Shown here: in pieces, positions 43,426 through 52,576 of the stretch | Position numbering within the stretch: position 1 is the stretch's first letter | How the letters are laid out: every line of letters starts with the position of its first letter | Origin: Streptomyces chryseus | Lineage (GTDB): Bacteria; Actinomycetota; Actinomycetes; Streptomycetales; Streptomycetaceae | DNA: 64,000 nucleotides | Reading direction: 5' to 3' | NCBI RefSeq assembly: GCF_014650755.1 | Contig: NZ_BMVO01000006.1 | Location: forward strand, 124,001-188,000 | Program-made: the position numbers and the translations under genes | Notes under the pieces: generated by a model | What the model was told of the DNA's origin: nothing | Databases searched by the model: none | What the model saw: the letters and a program-made list of their open reading frames with translations, nothing else

Positions 43426-44175
43426 TCAGGGCCAGGAGGGTTCCCGGCGCGGTACGACGACCAGTTCCGACACCGCGCTGCCGGCCGGGACGGACAGGGC
43501 GTACAGCACCGTGTCGGCCACGATGTCGGGGCTCTGCAGCATGGAGGTGTCGGCGTCCGGGAAGCGCTCCATGATGAACGGTGTCTCCATGCCGCCCGCG
43601 ATGATGCCGGTGACGCCGATCCCGGGGCAGTCCCGCTGCGCCTCCTTGAACAGCGTGTGCGTGAAGGCGCGCAGGCCCGACTTGCCCGCCGCGTACGGTC
43701 CGGCCTCGGTCCAGGTGCGGTTCGCCGCCGTGGAGAGGATGTTGACGATGTGGCCGCCGCCACGGGCGATCATGCGGCGGTAGGTCTCCAGGCACAGGTA
43801 CATCGGTCCCAGCAGGTTGGTCGTCACGACCCGTGTCACCTCGTCCGCCGTCAGGTGCTCGATGGGCTTGGACACGTCGACGGCCGCGTTGTTGACCAGG
43901 ATGTCCACCGCCTGCCCCTCGGCCTCCAGATCCTTGAAGACCTCGGCGACGGCGGTGGCGTCGCGGACGTCCATCTCGACGAACCGGGCGTCGCCGGGTC
44001 CCGTCGCGCCGAGTTCGTTGCAGAGTTCACGCGCGAGGTCCTTGCGCACGTCGGCCACCAGCACGGAGGCCCCGGCCCCGGCCAGCCTCCGCGCGATCGA
44101 GGCGCCCAGGCCCCGCGCGCCACCGGTGACCAGCGCCTGCCTGCCGTGAAGATCGACCCGTACCGCGCTGTCCAT
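43426..44175 (-). CDS. Short-chain dehydrogenase/reductase (classical SDR)
   Basis: The 249-aa protein has LVTGGARGLGASIARRLAGA (cofactor motif), VADVRK acidic end, NNAAVDVSKP, Ser in NILSTAANRTW and YAAGKSGLRAF (YxxxK). The start ATG at 44175 has GGAAGG upstream; codons further 5' are not coding-like. It is upstream partner of the other SDR gene. Typical activity is reduction or oxidation of a small alcohol or ketone; the specific role is not deducible. Confidence 0.86.
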   Translation of the reverse strand: MDSAVRVDLHGRQALVTGGARGLGASIARRLAGAGASVLVADVRKDLARELCNELGATGPGDARFVEMDVRDATAVAEVFKDLEAEGQAVDILVNNAAVDVSKPIEHLTADEVTRVVTTNLLGPMYLCLETYRRMIARGGGHIVNILSTAANRTWTEAGPYAAGKSGLRAFTHTLFKEAQRDCPGIGVTGIIAGGMETPFIMERFPDADTSMLQSPDIVADTVLYALSVPAGSAVSELVVVPRREPSWP

Positions 44176-44659
44176 TCCGCTGCCTTCCGTCGTCTTCCGC
44201 CGTGCCGGACGGGAGAGATGTGTGCGCTGCGCAACCGCTCCGTGTCCCACTGTGAGGCCCGGGGACGCGCCCGGCACGCCGGACTACGCCGCTTCGCCCC
44301 CCGCCCCCCGGCTGTGGTCGCGCTCACGTGGCCGGGCCGCGGGAGCGGCGCGGCGCAGGGGCGCCGGGCGCCTGTGAGCAAGCCCACCAGAAGTGCCGGA
44401 TCCCTTGCGGGGTACGGGATCGCGGCCCGGCGGGTCCCGGCGCGGAAGCATCCCGCCCGCACCTGGCGAACCACTTCTGCCACGATGGTCCAGGCCGTGC
44501 CCAGGCAGGACTCGCCCGCCCCGACCGGCGTGCCGAGACCGCCGACACGGGGCACGGCCCAGACCCAGATCCGGTGGAGCGGCCGCGCAGAGCAGCCGGT
44601 GTCACGAGCTTCCGCCGTTCCGCCACTTGAGCCCCGGCTCGTCTTCCGAGTAAGTCACT
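44176..44659. other. Divergent intergenic region between SDR pair and MFS gene
   Basis: About 480 nt without a supportable gene on either strand; open frames here lack family features and start signals. It must hold the promoters for the SDR pair (minus) and the MFS gene (plus). TAAGTC lies 3 nt before the MFS GTG, too close for a -10 box. No clear operator was found. Confidence 0.4.
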
Positions 44660-46072
44660 GTGCCTTCCTTGCCTGCGGGCCCCGCGCCCAGCCCTGCCCC
44701 CGTCCTCGACGCCGTCGCGCCCGCCCGCCGCCGGCGCTTCGGCCTCCCCGCGAAGAGCCGGGCGGACGACCACTCGCCGTGGCGTTCGCTCAGGTACCGC
44801 AGCATGCGCTGGTGGTCGGTCGCCAACTTCGTGTCGAACGCCGGTACCTGGATGCAGCTGACGGTCCAGAACCTGCTGGTGCTCCAGATCACCGGGTCGG
44901 CCGCCGCCACCGGACTGTCGATGTCGGTCCAGGCGGCTCCCGGCCTGCTCATGAGCCTCGCGGGCGGCGCGGCGGTCGACCGTTGGCCCCGCAAGCTGAC
45001 GGCCGCCGTGAGCCAGGGGCTGCTCGGCGCCGTCGCGTTCCTGACGGCGGTCCTGGTCGCGACGGACCAGCTCAACCTGGCGATCCTGATGACGCTGGCC
45101 GCCGTGACGGGGCTCGTCGCCACCGTCGACGGACCGGCCTGCTCACTGCTGGGCAACGATCTCGTCCGTACCGAGGACGTTCCCTCCGCCATCGGCGTGG
45201 GATCGCTCGTGCACAACGCGGGCCGCCTCGCCGGCGCCGCTCTGGCGGGTATCACGGTCGGCTTCCTGGGCACGGCCGCCGCGTACGCCGCCAACGGTTT
45301 CTCGTTCCTCTTCGTGGCCGCCGTCATCCCCTTCCTCCGTCCGGTGCACAACGCCGTCCGGGGCGCCAAGCCCGCTCCCGCCGCCGGGGAGCGTGCGCAC
45401 GACGCGGACGGCAGCGACGACGACATGCCCGTGCGGCAGGGCGTCATGTTCTTCCTGCGGCGTCCCCGGCTGGTCGCGCTCGCGGGCATCACCGGGATCA
45501 GCGCGGTCTTCGGCCGCAATTACGGGCTCACCCTGGCCGTACTCGTCACCGGTCCGCTCGCGGGCGGCGCCGGGGCCTTCGGCACCGTCTCCACCGTGCT
45601 CGCGGTCGGCGGCATCGTGGGCGCCGTCCTCGGCGCCCGGCTGCGCAAGCCGTCCGTGCGGCTCGTGGGCACGCTCGCGGCGGTCGGCGCCCTGCTCCAG
45701 GTGGTGGCGGGATTCTCCCCGTCGCTCGCCGTGCTGCTGGTCCTCGTCCTGCCGATGGCGGTGGTCGAGTCGGTCTCCGACACCGCCGGGACGACCGTCC
45801 TGCAGACGGACCCGCCGGCCCATCTGCGGGGCCGCGTGCTCGGCGTCTGGGGCACCGTCAAGACGTCGTGGGGTCTCGCGGGACCGCCGGCGCTCGGCCT
45901 CCTGATGGAGCTGGCCGGGGCGCGGGGCGCGCTGGTGTCCGGCGGTCTGATCATCGCCGGGACGATCGGGGCGGGCTTCGTGCTGCGCCGCCGCCGCACG
46001 ACCTCCGCCGTGATCGTGCGGACGGAGCGGCCGGTCCTGGCCGGGCAGCCCGCCCTGGGCACGGCCGCCTGA
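44660..46072 (+). CDS. MFS exporter, DHA3/EntS-like 12-TM
   Basis: The protein is 470 aa from the GTG at 44660. About 12 helices are present; the first is RSMRWWSVANFVSNAGTWMQ with LTVQNLLVLQITGSAAATGL, a pattern of the macrolide/enterobactin-exporter-like DHA3 group, then GGAAVDRWPRKLTA (motif A). A roughly 40-residue polar N-terminus precedes helix 1, so the true start may be later. The gene is convergent with the glycan cluster and may or may not serve it. Confidence 0.82.
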   Translation: MPSLPAGPAPSPAPVLDAVAPARRRRFGLPAKSRADDHSPWRSLRYRSMRWWSVANFVSNAGTWMQLTVQNLLVLQITGSAAATGLSMSVQAAPGLLMSLAGGAAVDRWPRKLTAAVSQGLLGAVAFLTAVLVATDQLNLAILMTLAAVTGLVATVDGPACSLLGNDLVRTEDVPSAIGVGSLVHNAGRLAGAALAGITVGFLGTAAAYAANGFSFLFVAAVIPFLRPVHNAVRGAKPAPAAGERAHDADGSDDDMPVRQGVMFFLRRPRLVALAGITGISAVFGRNYGLTLAVLVTGPLAGGAGAFGTVSTVLAVGGIVGAVLGARLRKPSVRLVGTLAAVGALLQVVAGFSPSLAVLLVLVLPMAVVESVSDTAGTTVLQTDPPAHLRGRVLGVWGTVKTSWGLAGPPALGLLMELAGARGALVSGGLIIAGTIGAGFVLRRRRTTSAVIVRTERPVLAGQPALGTAA

Positions 46073-46092
46073 CGGACAGCGCCCCGCGGAAG

Positions 46093-46125
46093 ACCGCCGC
46101 CGCCCGGCCACCGGGCGGCGGCGGT
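46093..46125. terminator. Bidirectional hairpin between MFS gene and glycan cluster
   Basis: A perfect 15-bp stem (46093-46107 with 46111-46125) has a 3-nt CCA loop. It lies between two convergent genes, 21 and 15 nt from their stops. Confidence 0.7.
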
Positions 46126-46139
46126 CCCATGTCACCGGC

Positions 46140-47060
46140 TCACGACGACCTCTCCAGCAGGCGCAGCCGGCGTTCCACCCGGGGCGGCGTCCGGCGCCTG
46201 CGCGCCAGGGCGGCGGGCAGCCGCCGGGCGGCCTGGGCCAGGGCCAGCCGGGCCTGGGGGTCATCGCGGCTGTCGAGGGCCAGCCGGACCGACCGGGCGA
46301 GGGCCTGGCGCAGCGGCCGCCGCAGCCACGCGGTGAGCAGTTCGTTGCGCCGCATCCGGACCGGCCGGCCGGGGCGCGGGCCCGCGTCCGGGTCGTGGCG
46401 GGCGACGACGCCGGGGCAGTGCGCCACGCCCCACCCGTGCGCGTCGAGGTCGATGGCGAGCAGTTGCTCCTCACCGCCGACCCCCAGCAGCGGATGGAAC
46501 CCGCCCACTTCCAGGAACGCCTTCCGGCGCACGACGGCCGCGCACGCGAGGAAGCCGAGCACGGACCGGCCGGGCAGGTCCGGCTCCTGGCCGAGCGGCG
46601 AATCGCGCAGCTCCGCGTTGAGCGGATCGGGCTGCGCGTCCGGGCCCACGAGCGTGGTGGCGGCCACCAGACCGAGCCGGGGGTGGCTGTCGAGCACGTC
46701 GGCGGCCCGGTCGAGGGCGCCCGGCTCCCACCACGAGTCGTCGTCGCTGAAGGCGACGTACGGCGTGTCGAGTGCGGCGGCCCCGTACGTACGCCCGGCG
46801 GCGGCCAGGTTCCGGCCGGGGGTGAGCAGGTGTACGCCGGGATGGCGGGCGCGCACCGCCTCGGCGGTGCCGTCCGTGGAACCGTTGTCGACCACGGTGA
46901 CCGGTGGCCGTTCCGGCAGTGCGGCCAGGCGGTCCAGGGTGCGCAGCAGGCTCGCGCGCCGGTTCCTGGTGATGACCACGACCGCGGTACGGGGCCGGTC
47001 CGTCGGCCGCCCGCTCGCGACGGGGCGGGGCCCGGTGCGGTGCGCGGCCTCCCCGCTCAC
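46140..47060 (-). CDS. Glycosyltransferase family 2 (heptose glycan cluster)
   Basis: The protein is 306 aa from the GTG at 47060, which overlaps the upstream stop as GTGA; GTG at 47063 is equally possible. GT-A features are VVVITRNRRASLLRTLDRLA, VDNGSTDGTAEAVRA, the DxD motif in YVAFSDDDSWWEPGAL and GGFHPLLGVGGEEQLLAIDL. It transfers a sugar from a nucleotide donor. It is the last gene of the minus-strand cluster that starts at 58194. Confidence 0.88.
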   Translation of the reverse strand: MSGEAAHRTGPRPVASGRPTDRPRTAVVVITRNRRASLLRTLDRLAALPERPPVTVVDNGSTDGTAEAVRARHPGVHLLTPGRNLAAAGRTYGAAALDTPYVAFSDDDSWWEPGALDRAADVLDSHPRLGLVAATTLVGPDAQPDPLNAELRDSPLGQEPDLPGRSVLGFLACAAVVRRKAFLEVGGFHPLLGVGGEEQLLAIDLDAHGWGVAHCPGVVARHDPDAGPRPGRPVRMRRNELLTAWLRRPLRQALARSVRLALDSRDDPQARLALAQAARRLPAALARRRRTPPRVERRLRLLERSS

Positions 47061-48127
47061 CACGAGCCCTCCGGGACCAGCGGCCGGCCGGCTGCTTTGC
47101 GCAGGTCCGGCTCGGGCAGGTCGCGTACCGCCTCGACGACCTCCTCGACGGTGATCCTCAGCAGCCGTTCGTCCGGCAGCGGGCCGTGGGCGTCCCCGGG
47201 GCGGGGCGAGTCGTCGCCGTCCGGATGCCACAGCACCCGGTGGCGGGCGCGCGCGGGTGGGCCCCACAGGCGCGGGGCGACGGGGCCGAACAGCACGACC
47301 GACGGGGTGGCGAGCGCCGACGCGAGGTGGGCGAGTCCGGTGTCGCCGACGATCACGCAGCGGGCCCGGTCCACGAGCGCGGCGAGCAGGCCGAACGGCA
47401 CGTCGCCCGCGCCGCCCACCACCGCGTCCGGCGCGAGCCCCGCCTCCGCCGCCACCTGGCGGGCCGACGGCCCCTCCCCCGCGCCGGCGGTGACCACGAC
47501 CTCGTGTCCCGAGCGGTGCAGCGCCTGCGCCACGGCGGCGAACCGCTCGCGCGGCCAGCGGCGGGCCGCCGCGTCGGCGCCGGGGTGCACCACAACGGCG
47601 CCGGGGGCCGGGGAGACGGCCGTGGGCGGCGGGATCCACAGCTCACGCGGGTCGGCCGGTATCCCGTACCAGTCGAGCAGCCGGCACCAGCGGTGCCGTT
47701 CGTGTTCGTCGGCCCGCCACGACGGGCCCGCGATGCCGGGGGTGTCGGGGTGCGCGTACGCGAAGAGGCGTGCCGGGCGCAGTCGTTGGAGCAGCAGGTG
47801 GCTCGGCGGGCCGTTGCCGTGCAGGTCCACCGCGACGTCGGGCGCGGGCCCGTCCCACGCCAGCTCGGCGGGAACGGCCCTGGCCTGGGCGGACGCGGGC
47901 AGCAGCCGGTCCACCAGACCGGTCGCCTCCGCCGCGTCCGCCAGCCGCTCGGGGGCGGCCAGTACCACCTCGTAGCCCGGCAGCCCGCGCCGCAGTGCCC
48001 GCAGGGCGGGCACTGCGGTCAGCAGATCGCCGAGCCCCAGGGCCCGCAGCACCAGCACACGCGGGCGGGGCGCACGGTCCGGGGCGTCGCCGCGCGTGAG
48101 CGGGTGGGTCCGCTTCTCGGCACTCAT
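47057..48127 (-). CDS. Glycosyltransferase family 9 (ADP-heptosyltransferase-like)
   Basis: The 356-aa protein has a GT-B fold with the GT9 pattern: RVLVLRALGLGDLLTAVPAL at the N-terminus, and VVVHPGADAAARRWPRERFA with CVIVGDTGLAHLASALATPS, PSVVLFGPVAPRLWGP at the C-terminal donor site. GT9 enzymes in Gram-negatives transfer heptose from ADP-heptose to LPS core. A Gram-positive copy beside gmhA/hldE/gmhB homologues implies a non-LPS heptosylated product. Confidence 0.9.
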   Translation of the reverse strand: MSAEKRTHPLTRGDAPDRAPRPRVLVLRALGLGDLLTAVPALRALRRGLPGYEVVLAAPERLADAAEATGLVDRLLPASAQARAVPAELAWDGPAPDVAVDLHGNGPPSHLLLQRLRPARLFAYAHPDTPGIAGPSWRADEHERHRWCRLLDWYGIPADPRELWIPPPTAVSPAPGAVVVHPGADAAARRWPRERFAAVAQALHRSGHEVVVTAGAGEGPSARQVAAEAGLAPDAVVGGAGDVPFGLLAALVDRARCVIVGDTGLAHLASALATPSVVLFGPVAPRLWGPPARARHRVLWHPDGDDSPRPGDAHGPLPDERLLRITVEEVVEAVRDLPEPDLRKAAGRPLVPEGSW

Positions 48128-48182
48128 GTCGGTGACTGCCTCTCCTCGTCGGCGTCGGTACGTGAGCGGGGCCGGCCGGGTC

Positions 48183-49586
48183 TCAGGGCGACGCGGGTCC
48201 CACCCGTACGGCGGCCTGTGCGGCCCGGTGGGCCAGCAGCGTGGTGGAGCGGCCGACGAGGTACGGCAGGACGACGGCCTGCCCGCCCCAGGCGCGCAGC
48301 ACCTCCGCCTCGGGGAGGTCCTCGACGGAGTAGTCGCCGCCCTTCACCCAGACGTCGGGGCGCAGCCGACTGAGCAGCGCGGCGGGGGTGTCCTCCTCGA
48401 AGACCGCGACGGCGTCGACGCTGCCGAGCGCCGCGAGGACCCGCAGCCGGTCCCGCACCGGGTTGAGCGGGCGGCCCGGTCCCTTGCGGCGGGTGAGCGA
48501 GGCGTCGGAGTTGACGCACACGATGAGGCAGTCGCCGATCCGGCGGGCGCTCTCCAGCAGCCCGACGTGACCGGCGTGCAGCAGGTCGAAGCAGCCGCCG
48601 GTCGCGACCACCGTGCCGCCGCGCGCCCTGACCCGTTCGGCGAGAGCGAACGGGTCGGTCTCCGGGGCCTCGTCCCGCGCGCCGGGCGCGGACTCGGTGC
48701 GCCACAGCGCCGGGTTGCCCGCGCCGCCGGCCGCCACGAAGGCGGCGGCCTCGGCGACGGCCCGCTGCACGGCCTCCTCCGGGAGCGCCCCGTCCGCGAG
48801 CGCGGCGGCCGTGGCGGCGGCGAAGCAGTCGCCCGCGCCGCACGGATCGCCCTGGGCGCGGTACGGCGCCGGGACGAGCATCGGCGTACCGGCGCCGGGG
48901 CGGGTCAGCAGCACGCCGCGCTCGCCCAGGGTCACGGCGACGGCCGCGGCCCGCCAGCGCTCGGCCAGGTCGCCGCCGCGCCGCGCGTAGGCCCGCAGGG
49001 ACTGGCCGTCGGCGTGGCTCAGGGCGCACGCCTCCGCGCCGTTCGGGGTGACGATCCTGGCCCCCGGCACGGGGTCGTCGCCGCTGGGGTGGGGGTCCCA
49101 CACCAGGGGTGTGCGGCGGGCCGCACCCTCCAGGTGCGGCCGTACGGCACTCGCGGTACCGCGCCCGTAGTCGGCCACCAGTACGGCGTGGGCCTGCGCC
49201 AGCGCCTCGCGCACCGCGTCGTCGGGCTCGCCGGGTGTTCCGCCGCCCCGGTCGATGCGCACCAGGGGGCGGCCGCCGGCCAGTACCCGGGTCTTGATCG
49301 GCAGCGTGCCCTCCAGCGGGATCTCCACCAGCCGCACCCGGCCGCGCAGGGCCCGGCGTACCGCTTCGCTCGCCGGGTCGTCGCCGAGCGCGGTCACCAG
49401 GGTCACCTCGCGCCCGCCCCTGGCCGCCAGCGCGGCGGCGAGGCCGGCCCCGCCGGGATGGCTGCGGTCGCCGGTGACGTCGACGACGGGAGCGGGCGCG
49501 TCCGGGGACAGCCGGGTCGAGACGCCTTCGATGTCCTCGTCGAGCAGGACGTCCCCGACGACCACCAGGGGCTTGGGCGCGGTCAC
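48183..49586 (-). CDS. hldE: Bifunctional heptose-7-phosphate kinase / heptose-1-phosphate adenylyltransferase (HldE-like)
   Basis: The 467-aa protein starts with GTG at 49586, overlapping the gmhA stop by 4 nt. The N-terminal PfkB kinase has DVLLDEDIEGVSTRLSPDAP and the anion-hole motif in GDPCGAGDCFAAATAAAL. The C-terminal nucleotidyltransferase has GGCFDLLHAGHVGLLESARR (HxGH) and ISSTS-like VKGGDYSVEDLPE. It converts D-glycero-D-manno-heptose 7-phosphate to the 1,7-bisphosphate and, after GmhB, the 1-phosphate to ADP-heptose. Domain order is that of Gram-negative HldE. Confidence 0.9.
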   Translation of the reverse strand: MTAPKPLVVVGDVLLDEDIEGVSTRLSPDAPAPVVDVTGDRSHPGGAGLAAALAARGGREVTLVTALGDDPASEAVRRALRGRVRLVEIPLEGTLPIKTRVLAGGRPLVRIDRGGGTPGEPDDAVREALAQAHAVLVADYGRGTASAVRPHLEGAARRTPLVWDPHPSGDDPVPGARIVTPNGAEACALSHADGQSLRAYARRGGDLAERWRAAAVAVTLGERGVLLTRPGAGTPMLVPAPYRAQGDPCGAGDCFAAATAAALADGALPEEAVQRAVAEAAAFVAAGGAGNPALWRTESAPGARDEAPETDPFALAERVRARGGTVVATGGCFDLLHAGHVGLLESARRIGDCLIVCVNSDASLTRRKGPGRPLNPVRDRLRVLAALGSVDAVAVFEEDTPAALLSRLRPDVWVKGGDYSVEDLPEAEVLRAWGGQAVVLPYLVGRSTTLLAHRAAQAAVRVGPASP

Positions 49587-50233
49587 GAGAGCCTCCGCTC
49601 CGCGGCGGCGCCGGGCCGGGCCCCGGCCCCCGCCCCGGCGGCCGGGGCGGGTGCGCCGCCCGCCGCGTCGAAGCACTCGCACAGCACGTGCACGGCGACC
49701 AGATGGGCCTCCTGCACGGCGGCCGTACTGTCCGCGTCGACGCACAGCGCCTCGTCGGCCGCCTCCGCCAGCGGGTTGGGGCCCGGCCCCGTCAGCGCCC
49801 ATACGCGCAGTCCGGCGGCCCGGCCCGTCACCGCCGCCGTGATCAGGTTGGCGCTGCGGCCGGAGGTCGACAGGAGGACCAGGATGTCGCCGGGACGGCC
49901 GTGGGCGGACACCTGGCGGGCGAACACCTGGTCGAAGCCGTAGTCGTTGCCGATCGCCGTCACGCTGGACGTCTCGGCGTGCAGGGCTATGGCCGAGTAC
50001 GCGGGGCGCTCCTGCCGGTAGCGTCCCACCAGCTCGGCCGTCAGGTGCTGGGCCTGGGCGGCGCTGCCGCCGTTGCCCGCGGCGAGCAGCCGGCCGCCGA
50101 CCGGGAGTACGGCGGCGAGTTCGGTGCCCCAGGCCGCGAGGCGGCCGAGGTTCCGGTGGCGGAAGCCGGTGAGCGTGTCCAGCAGCGACTGGCAGTGCCG
50201 GTGCGCGGCATCGAGTACAAGGGATTCGTTCAT
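49583..50233 (-). CDS. gmhA: Sedoheptulose-7-phosphate isomerase (GmhA-like SIS protein)
   Basis: The 216-aa SIS-domain protein has AAGNGGSAAQAQHLTAELVG, YGFDQVFARQVSAHGRPGDI, LVLLSTSGRSANLITA and QEAHLVAVHVLCECFD, all GmhA hallmarks including the zinc-binding region. It makes D-glycero-D-manno-heptose 7-phosphate from sedoheptulose 7-phosphate, the first step of ADP-heptose synthesis. The C-terminal Ala/Gly/Pro tail is an add-on. The gene overlaps hldE by 4 nt. Confidence 0.92.
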   Translation of the reverse strand: MNESLVLDAAHRHCQSLLDTLTGFRHRNLGRLAAWGTELAAVLPVGGRLLAAGNGGSAAQAQHLTAELVGRYRQERPAYSAIALHAETSSVTAIGNDYGFDQVFARQVSAHGRPGDILVLLSTSGRSANLITAAVTGRAAGLRVWALTGPGPNPLAEAADEALCVDADSTAAVQEAHLVAVHVLCECFDAAGGAPAPAAGAGAGARPGAAAERRLS

Positions 50234-50354
50234 GCTGGCCGGGCGTGCCGCGTCCGGGGGACGACGGCCGGACCCGCACCTCCTTCGGACATCGGTGCTG
50301 CGCGGTTGACGGTCGGGGGGGCTGACGGCCGGGGGCGCCCGACGGGCGGGTACT

Positions 50355-51614
50355 TCAGAGGGCCCCCGTCACAGCGGGCCGCAGGGCGAGGACCTCGCCG
50401 TACACGGACTCGGTGGACGCCGCGACGCGCGGCCAGCCGTACCGGCTCAGCACCCGGCGGCGGCCGGCCTCCCCGCACGCCTCGCGCAGCGCGGGGTCGG
50501 CGAGCAGCGCGCCGGCGGCGCGGGCGAGGGCCTCGGGGTCGCCGGGCGGCACCAGGCGGCCGGTGGCGGGGTCGGCGACGGTGTCGAGCTGTCCGCCCAC
50601 TCCGCTGGCGACGACCGGCTTGCCGCAGGCCATGGCCTCCAGCGGGACGATGCCGAACGGCTCGTAGTCGCCCGGGCACAGCACCACGTCGGCGGTCCGC
50701 AGCAGCGGCGCCACCTCGTCGCCGGGCACCCCGCCGGTGAAGCGGACCCGGTCCGCGACCCCGGCTTGTTGGGCGAGGTCGCGCAGCCGGCGGACCTCGG
50801 GGTCGTCGTCGAGCCGGTCGGCCGACGGGCCGCCCACGATCAGGAGTTCGGTGCCGGGCAGCGCGCCCAGCGCGGCGATGGAGACGGCGGCGCCCTTGCG
50901 GGGCACGAGGCGGCCGAGCTGGATCAGCCGGTGCCGGTACTTCCCGTCGCGGTCGGCGACCGGCCCGTACGGGGTGAACTCGGCGGTGTCGACGCCACAC
51001 GGCACGACGCTCACCTTGTCGGAGGGGATGCCCATCCGGCCCAGTTCGGTGACCTCGTCGTGGCAGGTGGCGACGATGCGGTCGCAGCCCGTCCCCACCT
51101 CCCGCTCGCAGGCGATCCGGGCGGGCGGGCTGGGGTCGGCCCGCCGCTGGTGGCGCCGCTTCACCGTGCCGAGGGCGTGGAAGGTGTGGACGAGCGGCAG
51201 CCGCAGTTCGCGTGTGGCGTGAAGGGCGGCGAGGCCGGACATCCAGAAGTGCGAGTGGACGAGGTCGGGCGGCCGTACCTGCCATTCCCGCGCCAGGTAG
51301 CGCCCGAACGCCAGCATGTGGGGCAGCAGTTCGTCCTTGGGGATCTCTTCCGGCGGCCCGGCGGGCACGTGGTGCACCTCGACGCCCGCGCGCAGCGGCA
51401 CCCGCTCCGGCAGGTCGCGCGCGTCCCGCCGGGTGTAGACGGTGACGCGGTGGCCCCGGTCGGCGAGTGCGCCCGCGAGGCGCGCGACGTGGACGTTCTG
51501 GCCGCCCGCGTCCACTCCGCCGAGGACCGCGAGGGGGCTGGCGTGCTCCGAGACGAGCGCGATCGACAGGGCGCCGTTGCCGGCGACGCCGCCTGTGGGG
51601 CCGAGGGATGTCAT
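50355..51614 (-). CDS. Glycosyltransferase family 4 (GT-B)
   Basis: The 419-aa protein has SIALVSEHASPLAVLGGVDA with GGQNVHVARLA, as in sucrose-phosphate-synthase or MshA-like GT4 enzymes, DLVHSHFWMSGLAAL, VVPCGVDTAEFTPYGP, RLIQLGRLVPRKGA and the EX7E motif EPFGIVPLEAMACG. The ATG overlaps the preceding stop (ATGA). It is a retaining transferase using a nucleotide sugar; the acceptor is probably the cluster's growing glycan. Confidence 0.9.
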   Translation of the reverse strand: MTSLGPTGGVAGNGALSIALVSEHASPLAVLGGVDAGGQNVHVARLAGALADRGHRVTVYTRRDARDLPERVPLRAGVEVHHVPAGPPEEIPKDELLPHMLAFGRYLAREWQVRPPDLVHSHFWMSGLAALHATRELRLPLVHTFHALGTVKRRHQRRADPSPPARIACEREVGTGCDRIVATCHDEVTELGRMGIPSDKVSVVPCGVDTAEFTPYGPVADRDGKYRHRLIQLGRLVPRKGAAVSIAALGALPGTELLIVGGPSADRLDDDPEVRRLRDLAQQAGVADRVRFTGGVPGDEVAPLLRTADVVLCPGDYEPFGIVPLEAMACGKPVVASGVGGQLDTVADPATGRLVPPGDPEALARAAGALLADPALREACGEAGRRRVLSRYGWPRVAASTESVYGEVLALRPAVTGAL

Positions 51615-52576
51615 GAACGCACCTCCGTCATCACGCGCTCCCAGTCGCCCAGGAAGCGCTTGAGCCCGTACCGTTCGAGTGCCGCCTGACGGCCGCGCGC
51701 GCCGTCCTCGGCCGCGGCTTCCGGTTCCTCCAGGTAGTGCCGGGCGGCGCGCGCGAGCACCTCGGGGCGGGTGGACAGCGTTCCGGCGCCGGGAGGGACG
51801 GCCTCGACCGCCTCGGTGGTGGCCAGTGCCACGACCGGCATGCCCAGGTGCATGGCCTCCACCAGCGACAGGCCGAGCGACGTCCAGCGCACCGGGTGCA
51901 GGTACATGCGGCGCTCGGCGAGGGCCGCGTGCAGCTCGCTCTGCGGAAGGTCGGCGGTGTGGCACCGGTCGTCGGATATGCCGAGGTGCGCGGCCAGGCC
52001 CTCGCTGCGCATGCCGAAGACGTCGAGCGGCGTCGCCTCGGAGAGCGCCGGGAGCAGGTCCGTACCGGTGTACCGGCCGCGCCGGACGGGGTCGTTGACG
52101 ACGACCGCCGCGCGCGCGAGCCAGCCGGTGTACTGGTGCCCGGGATCGACGATGCCGTGCTCGACGACCTCGGTGCGGGTGGACCCGTTGTCCCAGAACA
52201 GCCGGTTGAAGTGGGTGACGTGGACGAGCGTCAGGTCGTCGCGGTCCGCGAAGGGATGCCGGGTGTTCGGCACCTCGCCGTCCGGAGCGTTGTGCTCCAG
52301 GTAGACGGCGGGTACGTCGCGGCCCGGCCGGCGTCCGCCCAGCCAGCGTTCGGCGAGTTCGAGCTCGTGCGGGCGCTGGAGGACGACGAGGTCGACCTGC
52401 GTCTCGCGCAGCTGCTCGGGTGTCACCTCCCGTACGGAGTCCGGCCAGGTGAAGGTACGGGCCCGGCCGAGCCCGTCGGGATCCCGCGCGGGGGTCACCG
52501 GAACGAGATAGGTGTGCGGTCCCTGGACGAACGCCGTGGTCCAGGAGCCGTGTACGTGCCACAGCAGGATGTTCAT
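51611..52576 (-). CDS. Glycosyltransferase (GT4-like, GT-B fold)
   Basis: The 321-aa protein has MNILLWHVHGSWTTAFVQGP at the N-terminus, then VVLQRPHELELAERWLGGR and VYLEHNAPDGEVPN. The C-terminal donor domain contains MYLHPVRWTSLGLSLVEAMH and LGMPVVALATTEAVEAVP, a variant of the GT4 E-x7-E region. It is coupled by 4-nt overlaps to both neighbours. The sugar is unknown. Confidence 0.85.
   Translation of the reverse strand: MNILLWHVHGSWTTAFVQGPHTYLVPVTPARDPDGLGRARTFTWPDSVREVTPEQLRETQVDLVVLQRPHELELAERWLGGRRPGRDVPAVYLEHNAPDGEVPNTRHPFADRDDLTLVHVTHFNRLFWDNGSTRTEVVEHGIVDPGHQYTGWLARAAVVVNDPVRRGRYTGTDLLPALSEATPLDVFGMRSEGLAAHLGISDDRCHTADLPQSELHAALAERRMYLHPVRWTSLGLSLVEAMHLGMPVVALATTEAVEAVPPGAGTLSTRPEVLARAARHYLEEPEAAAEDGARGRQAALERYGLKRFLGDWERVMTEVRS

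Noticed and set aside
44176..44659. Hidden gene or insertion-sequence remnant in the SDR-MFS intergenic region
   Set aside because: No frame has family motifs, a ribosome site or consistent codon bias, and no terminal inverted repeats were found.
44660..46072. MFS gene as the flippase or exporter of the heptose glycan
   Set aside because: It is convergent with the cluster and separated from it by a strong bidirectional terminator, and it resembles drug/siderophore exporters rather than glycan flippases.
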